Assembly: GCA_009787175.1 (NCBI GenBank)
Contig: WRGM01000081.1
Coordinates: 1 to 6,154, forward strand
From: Candidatus Bathycorpusculum fermentans
GTDB taxonomy: Archaea; Thermoproteota; Bathyarchaeia; Bathyarchaeales; Bathycorpusculaceae
Reading direction: 5' to 3'
Length of the DNA stretch: 6,154 bases
Shown: positions 1 through 6,095 of the stretch, one piece after another
Numbering within the stretch: position 1 is the stretch's first letter
Layout: every line of letters begins with the position of its first letter
Made by a program: the position numbers and the translations under genes
Notes under the pieces: generated by a model
Told to the model about the DNA's origin: nothing
Databases searched by the model: none
The model's input: the letters and a program-made list of their open reading frames with translations, nothing else

Positions 1-209
1 TTTAGTTTGTCTGCGCTGAATCGCCCTCGGTATAGGAATTGTTGTAGTGCGCAGGGTGTGGTTTCTCCTAGGGCTTCTGATAGTTGCCATCCGTTTTTGC
101 GTTCTACTTGGCTGAGTAGGCCTGTTAGGTATTTTTTTGCAGATTGATGCCCCAATGTACTTGCAAATACATCCTCAATACGAACCAGTAATTCATCAAA
201 CGCAGACAT
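1..209 (-). CDS. IS701-family transposase, N-terminal fragment (runs off left edge)
   Basis: An open frame of 69 codons runs from an ATG at 209 to the window edge without a stop. It begins MSAFDELLVRIEDVF and continues with KKYLTGLLSQVERKNGWQL at about residues 25-43, followed by a helix with CALQQFLYRGRFSADKL at about 53-69. The pattern of a short helix, then Y-L-x-G-L-L-x-x-x-E-R-K-N-G-W-Q-L, then L-Q-x-F-L is the recognisable N-terminal domain of IS701/DDE_5-type transposases, which cut and paste DNA. The catalytic DDE residues would lie beyond the left edge, so activity cannot be judged. In-frame ATGs at 212 and 221 are alternative starts, and an upstream stop limits the N-terminus. The family call is by motif recognition; whether the gene is intact is unknown. 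Confidence 0.8.
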   Translation of the reverse strand, partial: MSAFDELLVRIEDVFASTLGHQSAKKYLTGLLSQVERKNGWQLSEALGETTPCALQQFLYRGRFSADKL

Positions 210-293
210 CATTATCGTCATCAACAACCAAAACTGTTAATAACACATAACAAAACACACTAACTCAAAAACGTTTACGGACTGTAGTACTAG
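1..293 (-). mobile_element. IS701-family insertion sequence, one end only
   Basis: The transposase fragment implies an insertion sequence whose outer end lies in the AT-rich stretch to the right of its start codon. A plausible edge is near 270-293, where on the minus strand the sequence reads CTAGTACTACAGTCCGTAAA. IS701-type elements are known to favour 4-bp YTAR targets, and both CTAG (290-293) and TTAA (294-297) fit. The other end is outside the window, so the terminal repeat and target duplication cannot be confirmed. The right boundary given here is a guess. Confidence 0.35.
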
Positions 294-299
294 TTAAGT

Positions 300-473
300 C
301 GTTACTACTCAGCAGGCTATATAGTGTTAAACGGTGTCTGTGAGCCTCTGTGTGTAGTGGTTTATCTGTAAAAATGTGGTGTCAAAACATGAAAAATAAA
401 AACAAACACTATACACGCGGTCACCGCATTATGAGAACATTACGGGTAGTGGAATCCCTGATGAGTAGTAACG
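300..473. repeat. MITE-like segment bounded by 17-bp inverted repeats
   Basis: Positions 300-316 (cgttactactcagcagg) and 457-473, read on the minus strand (cgttactactcatcagg), match at 16 of 17 bases. They enclose a non-coding segment of 174 bp. This arrangement resembles a miniature transposable element or the remnant of one. It lies between an IS701-type transposase and the gap gene. A second nested inverted pair, tatagtgtt at 320-328 and aacactata at 405-413, lies inside but is not symmetric with the ends. No clear target-site duplication is visible (left flank ttaagt, right flank ttgagt). It could instead be a large hairpin in the gap leader region. Confidence 0.4.
409..427 (+). promoter_or_regulatory. 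Possible TATA element and palindrome upstream of gap
   Basis: A TATA-like stretch (ctatacac, 409-416) is followed directly by the palindrome gcggtcaccgc at 417-427, two 5-bp arms around one base. An archaeal promoter here would start transcription near 435-440, leaving a leader of about 80 bases before the gap ATG, and the palindrome would sit between TATA box and start, where repressors bind. Nothing closer to the gene looks like a better TATA box. This is inferred from position and symmetry only. Confidence 0.2.
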
Positions 474-519
474 TTGAGTCATTGCGCTACAGCTGAATTA
501 CACTCTTACAGTGAATCAT

Positions 520-1539
520 ATGATTAAAGTTGGAATTAACGGATTTGGACGTATAGGTAGGCTGCTTTATCGTGCTGCCCTTGAACGTGATAATACTAAC
601 ATTGAATTTGTAGCTATAAACGATTTAGCTGATGCGAAAACTAATGCTTTTCTCCTCAAATATGATTCTGTACATGGACGATTTCCTGGGACCGTTGAGG
701 TAGATGGTAATTATCTTGTTGTTAATAATAAAAAGTTAAAAGTTTTAGCTCAAAAAGATCCAGCTCAGCTTCCATGGAAAGATTTAGGCGTATATTTAGC
801 TGTGGAGTCTACTGGTTTATTTACTAATCGTGAAGGTGCTTCAAAGCATCTTCAGGCGGGAGCAAAGAAAGTCCTTATTTCTGCGCCTGCAGAAAATCCT
901 GATGCAACATTTGTGTTTGGTGTTAATGATTCAGCTTATGATACTGAGAAGCATAATATTATCAGTAATGCTAGTTGTACAACTAATTGTTTAGCTCCAG
1001 TAAGTAAAGTTCTTGCAGATAATTTTGGTCTTGAAAAGGCTCTTATGACAACCTGTCATAGTTATACTAATGATCAGCGTATTCAAGATCTAGTGCATAA
1101 AGACCCGCGCAGAGCTCGCGCTGGGGTTATTAATATTATCCCAACAAATACTGGCGCGGCGAAGGCAATTGATTTAGTGCTACCGCATTGTTTAGGAAAA
1201 ATGAATGGCATATCGTTGCGTGTGCCAACTCCTGCTGTGAGTATTGTTGACTTAACTGCGATTCTAAGCAGGGATGTTACAAAAGAAGAGATTAATCAAG
1301 TTATGAAAAATGCTGCTGAGGGATCATTAAAAGGTGTGTTGCAATATACTGAGGATCCAATTGTTTCAAGTGATGTTTTACATAATCCTTACTCAGCAGT
1401 TTTTGACTCACAATTAACAATGGTGCTTGGTGAAAAAAGTAATTTTGTTAAAATCTTTGCTTGGTATGATAATGAATGGGGCTTTAGTAACCGAATGGTA
1501 GATTTAATAGAATTTATAGGTAAAAAAGCCAATTTATAA
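520..1539 (+). CDS. gap: Glyceraldehyde-3-phosphate dehydrogenase, bacterial type (class I)
   Basis: Catalyses the reversible NAD(P)-dependent oxidation and phosphorylation of glyceraldehyde 3-phosphate to 1,3-bisphosphoglycerate in the cytoplasm. Counting from the ATG at 520 (339 residues, normal length), the Rossmann motif GINGFGRIGR is at residues 5-14, an acidic NAD-selecting Asp at about 35 (AIND), the catalytic Cys at 153 (SNASCTTNC), the partner His at about 180 (CHSYTND), RVPTP at about 234-238 and WYDNEWG near 315-321. The Asp, together with Leu-Val where NADP enzymes usually carry Ala-Ser, suggests NAD preference. I chose ATG 520 because it gives the canonical MIKVGINGFGRIGR start; an in-frame GTG at 511 would add three residues. 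No Shine-Dalgarno sequence is evident at either. This is the bacterial class, not the usual archaeal GAPDH, and its Asn codons are mostly AAT, unlike the neighbouring pgk. The pgk gene follows after 69 bases. Confidence 0.95.
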   Translation: MIKVGINGFGRIGRLLYRAALERDNTNIEFVAINDLADAKTNAFLLKYDSVHGRFPGTVEVDGNYLVVNNKKLKVLAQKDPAQLPWKDLGVYLAVESTGLFTNREGASKHLQAGAKKVLISAPAENPDATFVFGVNDSAYDTEKHNIISNASCTTNCLAPVSKVLADNFGLEKALMTTCHSYTNDQRIQDLVHKDPRRARAGVINIIPTNTGAAKAIDLVLPHCLGKMNGISLRVPTPAVSIVDLTAILSRDVTKEEINQVMKNAAEGSLKGVLQYTEDPIVSSDVLHNPYSAVFDSQLTMVLGEKSNFVKIFAWYDNEWGFSNRMVDLIEFIGKKANL

Positions 1540-1555
1540 TAGTCATGCAAACAAA

Positions 1556-1563
1556 TTTAAATA
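1556..1563 (+). promoter_or_regulatory. Archaeal TATA box for pgk
   Basis: TTTAAATA matches the archaeal TATA consensus and is preceded by an A-rich stretch (caaacaaa) suited to a transcription factor B recognition element. Transcription would begin about 25 bases downstream, near 1585-1590, giving a short leader of roughly 20 bases before the pgk ATG at 1609. This suggests pgk can be transcribed independently of gap, although read-through from gap is also possible. Confidence 0.5.
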
Positions 1564-1608
1564 AAACTTTTTCTTTACCCATAAATTACCTAAAAAGCGC
1601 GTGTGAAC

Positions 1609-2844
1609 ATGGTACACTTCAAAACTTTAAATGACATTAATGTGAAAAACAAAACTGTAATTGTACGCGTAGACTTTAACTCAGAAATTGATCCGCAAAC
1701 AAAACAGGTTACAAACGGTGTACGCATATGCGCACACGCTCAGTTCACTCTTAAAGAGTTAATAGAAAAAGGTGCCAAAATTGTTGTTTTATCTCATCAA
1801 GGGCGCAAAGGTGACCCTGACTATACAGATCTTAAACAACATGCAGAAATTTTAGAAAAAATGCTCAAGCACCCTGTAAAATATGTTGATGACCTTTTTA
1901 ACGAAGAGGCCCAAAGCGCTGTTAAACAACTCAAAGAAGGAGAAATTGTTGTTTTAGAAAACGTACGCAGTTGGTCTGAAGAAACAAAAAAAGGTACTAC
2001 AGAGCAACAATCAAAAACTGCCCTTATCCAAAACCTCGCCCCGCTAGCCGACTTTTTTATCAATGACGCATTCTCTGTCGCACATCGTGACAATGTTTCT
2101 ATGATAGGCTTCACAGCCGTTTTACCCAGCGTAGCTGGACGCATCATGGAACGCGAACTTACACAGTTAAACAAAGTCTTAGAAAACCCCCAGCACCCTT
2201 GTATCTATGTTATGGGTGGAGCAAAAGCAGATGATAGCTTAGAGATCAGTAAATATATTCTACACAATAATGTAGCTGACAAACTTTTGCTAGGCGGCAT
2301 AATATCCCAACTCTTCATGACCGCCAAGGGTCTAAATTTAGGCAAAGGAACAATGGTTTTTCTGGAAAAAAAAGGTCTCCTCGACCTTATCCCTGGAATA
2401 CAAGAATTGCTTACGCATTATTCCGACAAAATTATACTACCGGTCGATATTGCATTAAATGTTGACGGTAAACGCCTTGAAATCCCTGTAAACAACTTAC
2501 CTTCAGAACACCCAATTTTCGATATAGGCACAAAAACTGTTGAAAAATACATAGAGATAATCTCCACAGCCCAATCAATTGTTGTAAGCGGACCACTTGG
2601 CGTTTACGAAAACAACAACTTTTGCTATGGCACAAAAACAATCTTTGAAACAATCGCTAATAGTAAAACCTCCTGCCTCGCAGGCGGAGGAAACACCATT
2701 GCTGCACTTGACCAGTACAACTTGACCAGTAAAATCAGCTACATAAGCACCGCCGGCGGAGCATTAGTAGAAGCCCTAATGGGCAAAAAACTTCCAGGCG
2801 TCGTAGCACTAGAAACAGCAACAGAAACCAAAGCTCTACCATAA
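1609..2844 (+). CDS. pgk: Phosphoglycerate kinase, archaeal type
   Basis: Transfers the acyl phosphate of 1,3-bisphosphoglycerate to ADP, giving 3-phosphoglycerate and ATP, the step after GAPDH; reversible in gluconeogenesis. At 411 residues it has the usual archaeal length. Visible family motifs, numbered from this ATG, are VRVDFNS (about 20-26), LSHQGRKGDPDY (about 62-73) with the archaeal SHQG instead of bacterial SHLGRP, LENVRSWSEE (about 116-125), INDAFSVAHR (about 151-160), the nucleotide-site MGGAKADDSLEI (about 202-213), SGPLGVYE (about 327-334) and GGGNTIAAL (about 359-367). The last motif has Asn where archaeal enzymes often have His and bacterial ones Asp. An in-frame GTG at 1603 is an alternative start adding two residues. 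No Shine-Dalgarno sequence is evident. Asn codons favour AAC (about 16 to 9 by hand count), opposite to gap. It ends convergent with the flavoprotein gene. Confidence 0.95.
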   Translation: MVHFKTLNDINVKNKTVIVRVDFNSEIDPQTKQVTNGVRICAHAQFTLKELIEKGAKIVVLSHQGRKGDPDYTDLKQHAEILEKMLKHPVKYVDDLFNEEAQSAVKQLKEGEIVVLENVRSWSEETKKGTTEQQSKTALIQNLAPLADFFINDAFSVAHRDNVSMIGFTAVLPSVAGRIMERELTQLNKVLENPQHPCIYVMGGAKADDSLEISKYILHNNVADKLLLGGIISQLFMTAKGLNLGKGTMVFLEKKGLLDLIPGIQELLTHYSDKIILPVDIALNVDGKRLEIPVNNLPSEHPIFDIGTKTVEKYIEIISTAQSIVVSGPLGVYENNNFCYGTKTIFETIANSKTSCLAGGGNTIAALDQYNLTSKISYISTAGGALVEALMGKKLPGVVALETATETKALP

Positions 2845-2865
2845 AAACCTAAATGCTTACCAACT

Positions 2866-2880
2866 GCAAAAAGAAAAATA
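2866..2880 (-). terminator. Possible T-tract terminator for the minus-strand operon
   Basis: On the minus strand this reads as two runs of five T separated by one C, about 120 bases past the flavoprotein stop. Archaeal termination commonly uses such T tracts without a hairpin. It overlaps the region just after the pgk stop, so the convergent transcripts would overlap at their ends. A shorter T run on the plus strand (2976-2980) could serve pgk. No strong hairpin is seen in the 157-base gap. Confidence 0.3.
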
Positions 2881-3001
2881 GCGCCGCTAAAGCAATGTTA
2901 ATGCACCTACAAACTTGATAGACCAGGGTTCTTTAATATACGGCTTATAGACCCATAAATGATCATAACGTAATGTTTTTGAAACTAAATATGAAAAAGG
3001 G

Positions 3002-4348
3002 TCAGCGTAGTTTCATTAGAACCCTCTCTGCTGCTAAAACCATTGGATCCCAAATTTCGCACATTTGGGGTGCATATGCTGTATCTGCTTTAGCAAGCTC
3101 TCGTATGGTCATTTTTTTCTGAATTGCAAATGATAGAGCATTAATACGCTGAGTAACTTCTTCTCCTCCAACAATTTGAGCGCCAATTAGCCGATCTGTT
3201 TTTTTTTCTACAATTAATTTAACTCTTATAGGTTTTGCTGAGGGATAATAATCAGCTTTAGACTTGCTATTAACTACGCCAACAACTATTTCATTACCAT
3301 TCTTCTTTGCCTCAGTTTCACTTATCCCCGTCGCCCCTACTTCAACATCAAATAGTCTGGTAATTGTAGAAACTAGAGCTCCTAAAAATCGAACGTTATC
3401 TCCACCCACGTTTGCGCCTGCAACTTTACCCTGACGAACAGCTACAGTACCCAACTTTGGACAAATCGGCCTACAACTGATAGCATGAGCCGTTTCAGCA
3501 CAGTCACCAACTGCATAGACTTCCTCAAAATCAGTTTCCATATACGCATTAGTTTTAATTGCCTGTGTTTCTCCAAGAGGTATACCAGAGTCAAGAGCCA
3601 GTTTCGTATTAGCCCGAACACCAAATGCATTAATGACAATGTCTGCGGTAAGAATTTCTCCACCGGCTCTAACTGCCGACGCTTTATCTCCTCCTAAAAT
3701 CTCTTCAACCATTCTATTTAACAGAATTTTCATACCATGCTGCTCAAGATGACTCTTAACATGCTCTGCCATATCGTTATCTAACATTTGCGGCAAAATT
3801 TGAGGCTGCATTTCAACAACTGTAACCTGCAAACCCCGCTCAATTAATGCAACACCTACCTCTAGTCCGATTAAGCCTGCACCCATAATTATCGCAGATT
3901 TAGCTCCAGCTTTAATATTTGCCTCAATTTTTTCACCATCCTCAATGCTTCGCAGACTTAGTATACCCTGTTTCTCTACACCTTTAATCGGTGGTACAAC
4001 TGGTTCAGCGCCAGTCGCAATCACAAGACTATCGTATGAAATTATTTCCTCTGCTCCTTCTGGGGTCTGTATTGTAACGGTTTTTTCTTTAGTGTTAATT
4101 ATAGATGCTATTGTTTGTGTGCGCAAATTTAGTTTAAGCATTTGAAAATACGCGGGAGGATAAACTATGAGATCTTTGAATAATGGAATTGTTCCGCTGA
4201 TTACAAAGGGCAAACCACAACGGGAGTAACCGGCAGTTTTCTCTTTAGTTATAAGCGTAATTTCCGCTGTACGATCTCTTTTCCGCACAGCTGACGCAGC
4301 TTCTATACCCGACGCATTTGCACCAATTATAACTATTCTACGTACCAT
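3002..4348 (-). CDS. FAD/NAD(P)H disulfide reductase, CoA-disulfide reductase/NADH oxidase type
   Basis: A cytoplasmic two-dinucleotide-binding flavoprotein that passes electrons from NAD(P)H through FAD to a single redox cysteine. Numbered from the ATG at 4348 (448 residues, normal length): FAD motif GANASG at 9-14; YSRCGLPF with Cys44, the lone cysteine that in CoA-disulfide reductases and NADH oxidases forms a mixed disulfide or sulfenate; NAD(P)-binding GAGLIG at 156-161; second FAD motif YAVGDC at 278-283; dimerisation domain from about 360 with YYPSAKP and TAYAPQMCEIWDP, whose tyrosines match the two dimer-interface tyrosines of CoA-disulfide reductase. It lacks the CxxxxC pair of dihydrolipoamide dehydrogenase. 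Additional cysteines occur at 292, 296 and 430. A TTG at 4360 is a possible earlier start. It lies 24 bases downstream of the H protein gene (12 from the TTG), so the two are almost surely co-transcribed. CoA disulfide, persulfide/polysulfide, oxygen or the lipoyl disulfide of its neighbour are possible substrates; the sequence does not decide. Confidence 0.85.
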   Translation of the reverse strand: MVRRIVIIGANASGIEAASAVRKRDRTAEITLITKEKTAGYSRCGLPFVISGTIPLFKDLIVYPPAYFQMLKLNLRTQTIASIINTKEKTVTIQTPEGAEEIISYDSLVIATGAEPVVPPIKGVEKQGILSLRSIEDGEKIEANIKAGAKSAIIMGAGLIGLEVGVALIERGLQVTVVEMQPQILPQMLDNDMAEHVKSHLEQHGMKILLNRMVEEILGGDKASAVRAGGEILTADIVINAFGVRANTKLALDSGIPLGETQAIKTNAYMETDFEEVYAVGDCAETAHAISCRPICPKLGTVAVRQGKVAGANVGGDNVRFLGALVSTITRLFDVEVGATGISETEAKKNGNEIVVGVVNSKSKADYYPSAKPIRVKLIVEKKTDRLIGAQIVGGEEVTQRINALSFAIQKKMTIRELAKADTAYAPQMCEIWDPMVLAAERVLMKLR

Positions 4349-4372
4349 TTCTTTTTTCAACTTTTTAAAAAA

Positions 4373-4789
4373 TTATTTCTCTCTAACTTGCATTTTATGC
4401 CACTCAACTGCCCGGTCAAAATCCATAAGATTACCCAACTCAGTCTGCAAATCCGATGGTCTTATGATAAGCAACCACGCTTTACCATATGGATCTTCAT
4501 TTAACAATTCTGGATGCGAGAGCACCTCTTCATTAACTTCCTCTACTCTACCACTTACCGGTAAAACGATGTCATATACCGCTTTTACCGATTCAAGAGT
4601 TCCATAGGGCTCATTCTGTTTTACCTCTAATCCAACATCAGGAAGTTCAGTATATACTATTTCACGCAAAGTTTTCTGAGCATAATCTGTTATACCCACA
4701 CGAACTCTATCATTCTCAATTTTAACCCAAGCAAAATCTTTTGAATAGCACAACCCTTCAGGAACGCTATAACCTTCAACTTCAACCAT
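4373..4789 (-). CDS. gcvH: Glycine cleavage H-like lipoyl carrier protein
   Basis: A small cytoplasmic protein (138 residues, typical of the family) that carries a lipoyl group on a lysine. The sequence has the H-protein order: KDFAWVKIE (about 17-25, where HEWV is usual), VGITDYAQKTLREIVYTELP (31-50), the lipoylation site ESVKAVYDIVLPVSG with Lys69, then VNEEVLSHPELLNEDPYGKAWLL (85-107). In glycine cleavage it shuttles the aminomethyl group between P, T and L proteins, none of which is in the window. H-like proteins also serve in lipoate-dependent sulfur oxidation and in lipoate assembly. Its co-transcribed partner is a disulfide-reducing flavoprotein, which suggests a redox role for the lipoyl arm (inference). 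The ATG at 4789 is supported by a GAGG 8 bases upstream. The symbol reflects family membership rather than proven function. Confidence 0.9.
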   Translation of the reverse strand: MVEVEGYSVPEGLCYSKDFAWVKIENDRVRVGITDYAQKTLREIVYTELPDVGLEVKQNEPYGTLESVKAVYDIVLPVSGRVEEVNEEVLSHPELLNEDPYGKAWLLIIRPSDLQTELGNLMDFDRAVEWHKMQVREK

Positions 4790-4797
4790 GCAACAAG

Positions 4798-4801
4798 CCT
4801 C
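4798..4801 (-). promoter_or_regulatory. Shine-Dalgarno site of the H protein gene
   Basis: GAGG on the minus strand ends 8 bases before the ATG at 4789 and fixes that start. It is the clearest ribosome-binding site in the window. A weak TATA-like TTTTTATG at 4822-4815 lies too close to the start codon to be compatible with this leader, so the operon promoter is not resolved. Confidence 0.5.
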
Positions 4802-4934
4802 ATACTACATTTTACATAAAAAGCATATCTAAACATTTCTACTTAAAATTTTTCACAAAACCTAACTCGGCTAAACCAAAACCAAAACAAGCAAGAATTC
4901 TATGCATTTCACATAGACTTTCACTCGCAAGATA

Positions 4935-5140
4935 CTAACCACGAAGACTCTGTTGAAGCATCCCCCATTTACCTTCAGATAGTCCCATACGAAATCGCCA
5001 AAGTAACATATCCTCTAATTTGATACCTAGTGATGCTTTCTGCATCCCATGTTGCAGATAACTCTATACAAGCCTCTCTGATGAACCTGACCACTTAAGC
5101 GTCCAATAGCTAAATCAGCGTAACATAATCGTGCAATTAG
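4935..5140 (-). pseudogene. Possible decayed coding remnant, unrecognised
   Basis: The 455-base gap between the divergent H protein and flippase genes holds no intact gene. On the minus strand it shows three overlapping open stretches that look protein-like but are broken. One frame from 5140 contains ADLAIGRLSGQVHQRGLYR and stops after about 35 codons. A second frame, after an internal TAG, contains IKLEDMLLWRFRMGLSEGKW and ends at a TAG at 4935-4937. The third frame contains FIREACIELSATWDAESI. Frame switching with internal stops suggests an old frameshifted gene or mobile-element remnant. I recognise no family, and chance open frames are a real alternative. A 9-bp inverted repeat (5105-5113 with 5137-5145) lies at its upstream end. 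Confidence 0.2.
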
Positions 5141-5200
5141 CTATTTTGATACAGGGTGCTGATCTGTTTTTGAAAACCAAAAATGTTAAACACTATTTTA

Positions 5201-5220
5201 CTACAATATTAAACTTGTAG
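5201..5220 (+). promoter_or_regulatory. Inverted repeat upstream of the flippase remnant
   Basis: ctacaa at 5201-5206 and ttgtag at 5215-5220 are perfect 6-bp arms around an AT-rich 8-base centre (tattaaac) that could double as a weak TATA element. It lies 25 bases before the flippase ATG, where an operator would be expected. This rests on position and symmetry alone. Confidence 0.2.
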
Positions 5221-5244
5221 CTAAAGTGATTGAGTGCGTAAGAG

Positions 5245-6007
5245 ATGAGTAAATCTACTGATATGGCGAAGGTTTCAGTTAAGGGCGGGTTCTACCTACT
5301 TTTAGGGCTTGTCATATCCACAGTCATCTCAGCTGTTGGCACTGTATTCATCAATAACAGATTGGATCCAGATAATACGGGACTCTACACAATTGTTCTC
5401 GCTGTGCCTGTGTTGATTGCGACTTTTGGCGACTGGGGTATAAATACTGCGATGATTCGATATATTGCCAAATATAACAGCGAAAACGATACCACAAAAA
5501 TACGGAGCATATTTGCCTCAGGACTTATTTTTCAACTTGCATTAGGTTTAGTGCTTACCATTATATCCATTGCCCTTGCAGGTTTTATGACAGATACAGT
5601 ATATGCTAAGACTCTGGAAAACATAGCCTATAACAAATTTACAATTGTTCAATTAATTCAAATAGCTTCCATATCTGGTTCTAACTGGTGCACTGATGAA
5701 TGCGGCAAGCGCCATTTTTATGGGTATGGATCGCTTGCGCCTTAACAGTATTATGTTAATTGTCCAATCCATAGTTAAAACCGGTCTGGTTCTTGTGCTT
5801 GTGTTTCTCGGTTTTGGCATTGTAGGCGCAACTATTGGCTTTTCCGTAGGCGCTATAGTTGCAGGCATAACTGGAGTTTTACTCATATATACTGTATACT
5901 CCTCTCTGACAAAGTCTTCAGACGGTAAATTAGCCATAGGTAAAACAATAAAGGATCTGCTAAAATATGGACTGCCCATTTCTATAGGTACACTTCTAAT
6001 TACCTAA
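5245..6007 (+). pseudogene. Oligosaccharide/polysaccharide flippase, frameshifted and truncated
   Basis: A remnant of a Wzx/MATE-like membrane flippase that would move lipid-linked glycans across the cytoplasmic membrane. The first frame (5245-5676) encodes about 144 residues: an N-terminal membrane segment near residues 15-37, a second with TGLYTIVLAVPVLIATFGDWGIN, a third near 92-112, and family-like LIQIASIS. At about 5671-5678 the reading frame shifts by one base. Leaving out one G gives SVLTGALMNAASAIFMGMDR, which restores the family pattern, and the second frame continues to a TAA at 6005-6007 with two or more further membrane segments and YGLPISIGTLLIT. The rejoined product is about 253 residues, against roughly 480-500 for the family, so the C-terminal half is missing. 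The unshifted frame ends at 5745. A sequencing error could explain the shift but not the missing half. A frame-plus-one stretch after 6007 stays open for about 22 codons with hydrophobic residues, so a further frameshift is possible. Confidence 0.8.
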
Positions 6008-6024
6008 CTTTTAGCCTGATTTTA

Positions 6025-6033
6025 TACACTACA
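6025..6033 (+). repeat. TACACTACA motif, first copy
   Basis: This 9-mer lies 18 bases after the flippase stop and recurs exactly at 6112-6120. It also occurs inverted at 6097-6105 with one difference in the last base. The copy at 6025 and the inverted copy at 6097 could pair as an 81-base stem-loop. Confidence 0.35.
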
Positions 6034-6095
6034 GTTAATGGTTGTTTTAAGATAGTTTTTCCATACTTGTGAAGAAAAACTCAAAAATTTTAAAT

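Noticed and set aside
511..519. In-frame GTG start for gap, giving three more residues
   Set aside because: The ATG at 520 gives the canonical N-terminus, and neither start has a visible ribosome-binding site. GTG remains possible but less likely.
1821..2174. Minus-strand open frame of 117 codons inside pgk
   Set aside because: It lies wholly within a well-supported gene on the other strand, its translation is Ser/Cys/Arg-rich and matches no family. It is a shadow frame.
2910..2960. Hairpin terminator after pgk built from gggt and accc
   Set aside because: Only four adjacent bases pair reliably and no T run follows, so it is too weak to report as a terminator.
3002..4348. Annotation as dihydrolipoamide dehydrogenase because of the H protein neighbour
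   Set aside because: The CxxxxC redox pair is absent; only a single Cys in the SRCGLPF context is present at the active position.
4741..4938. Plus-strand open frame of 65 codons overlapping the H protein start
   Set aside because: It is antisense to the H protein N-terminus, has a low-complexity Lys/Pro/Ser-rich translation and no ribosome-binding site.
4940..5240. tRNA or other structured RNA in the divergent intergenic region
   Set aside because: I found GGTTCA-like T-loop words on the minus strand, but no matching acceptor, D or anticodon stems.
5653..5979. Minus-strand open frame of 108 codons
   Set aside because: It is antisense to the second flippase frame, which carries clear membrane segments and family motifs. 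It is a shadow frame.
5696..6007. Second flippase frame as an independent small membrane-protein gene
   Set aside because: Its start lies in the middle of a conserved flippase segment that continues from the first frame, so it is the second half of one broken gene.
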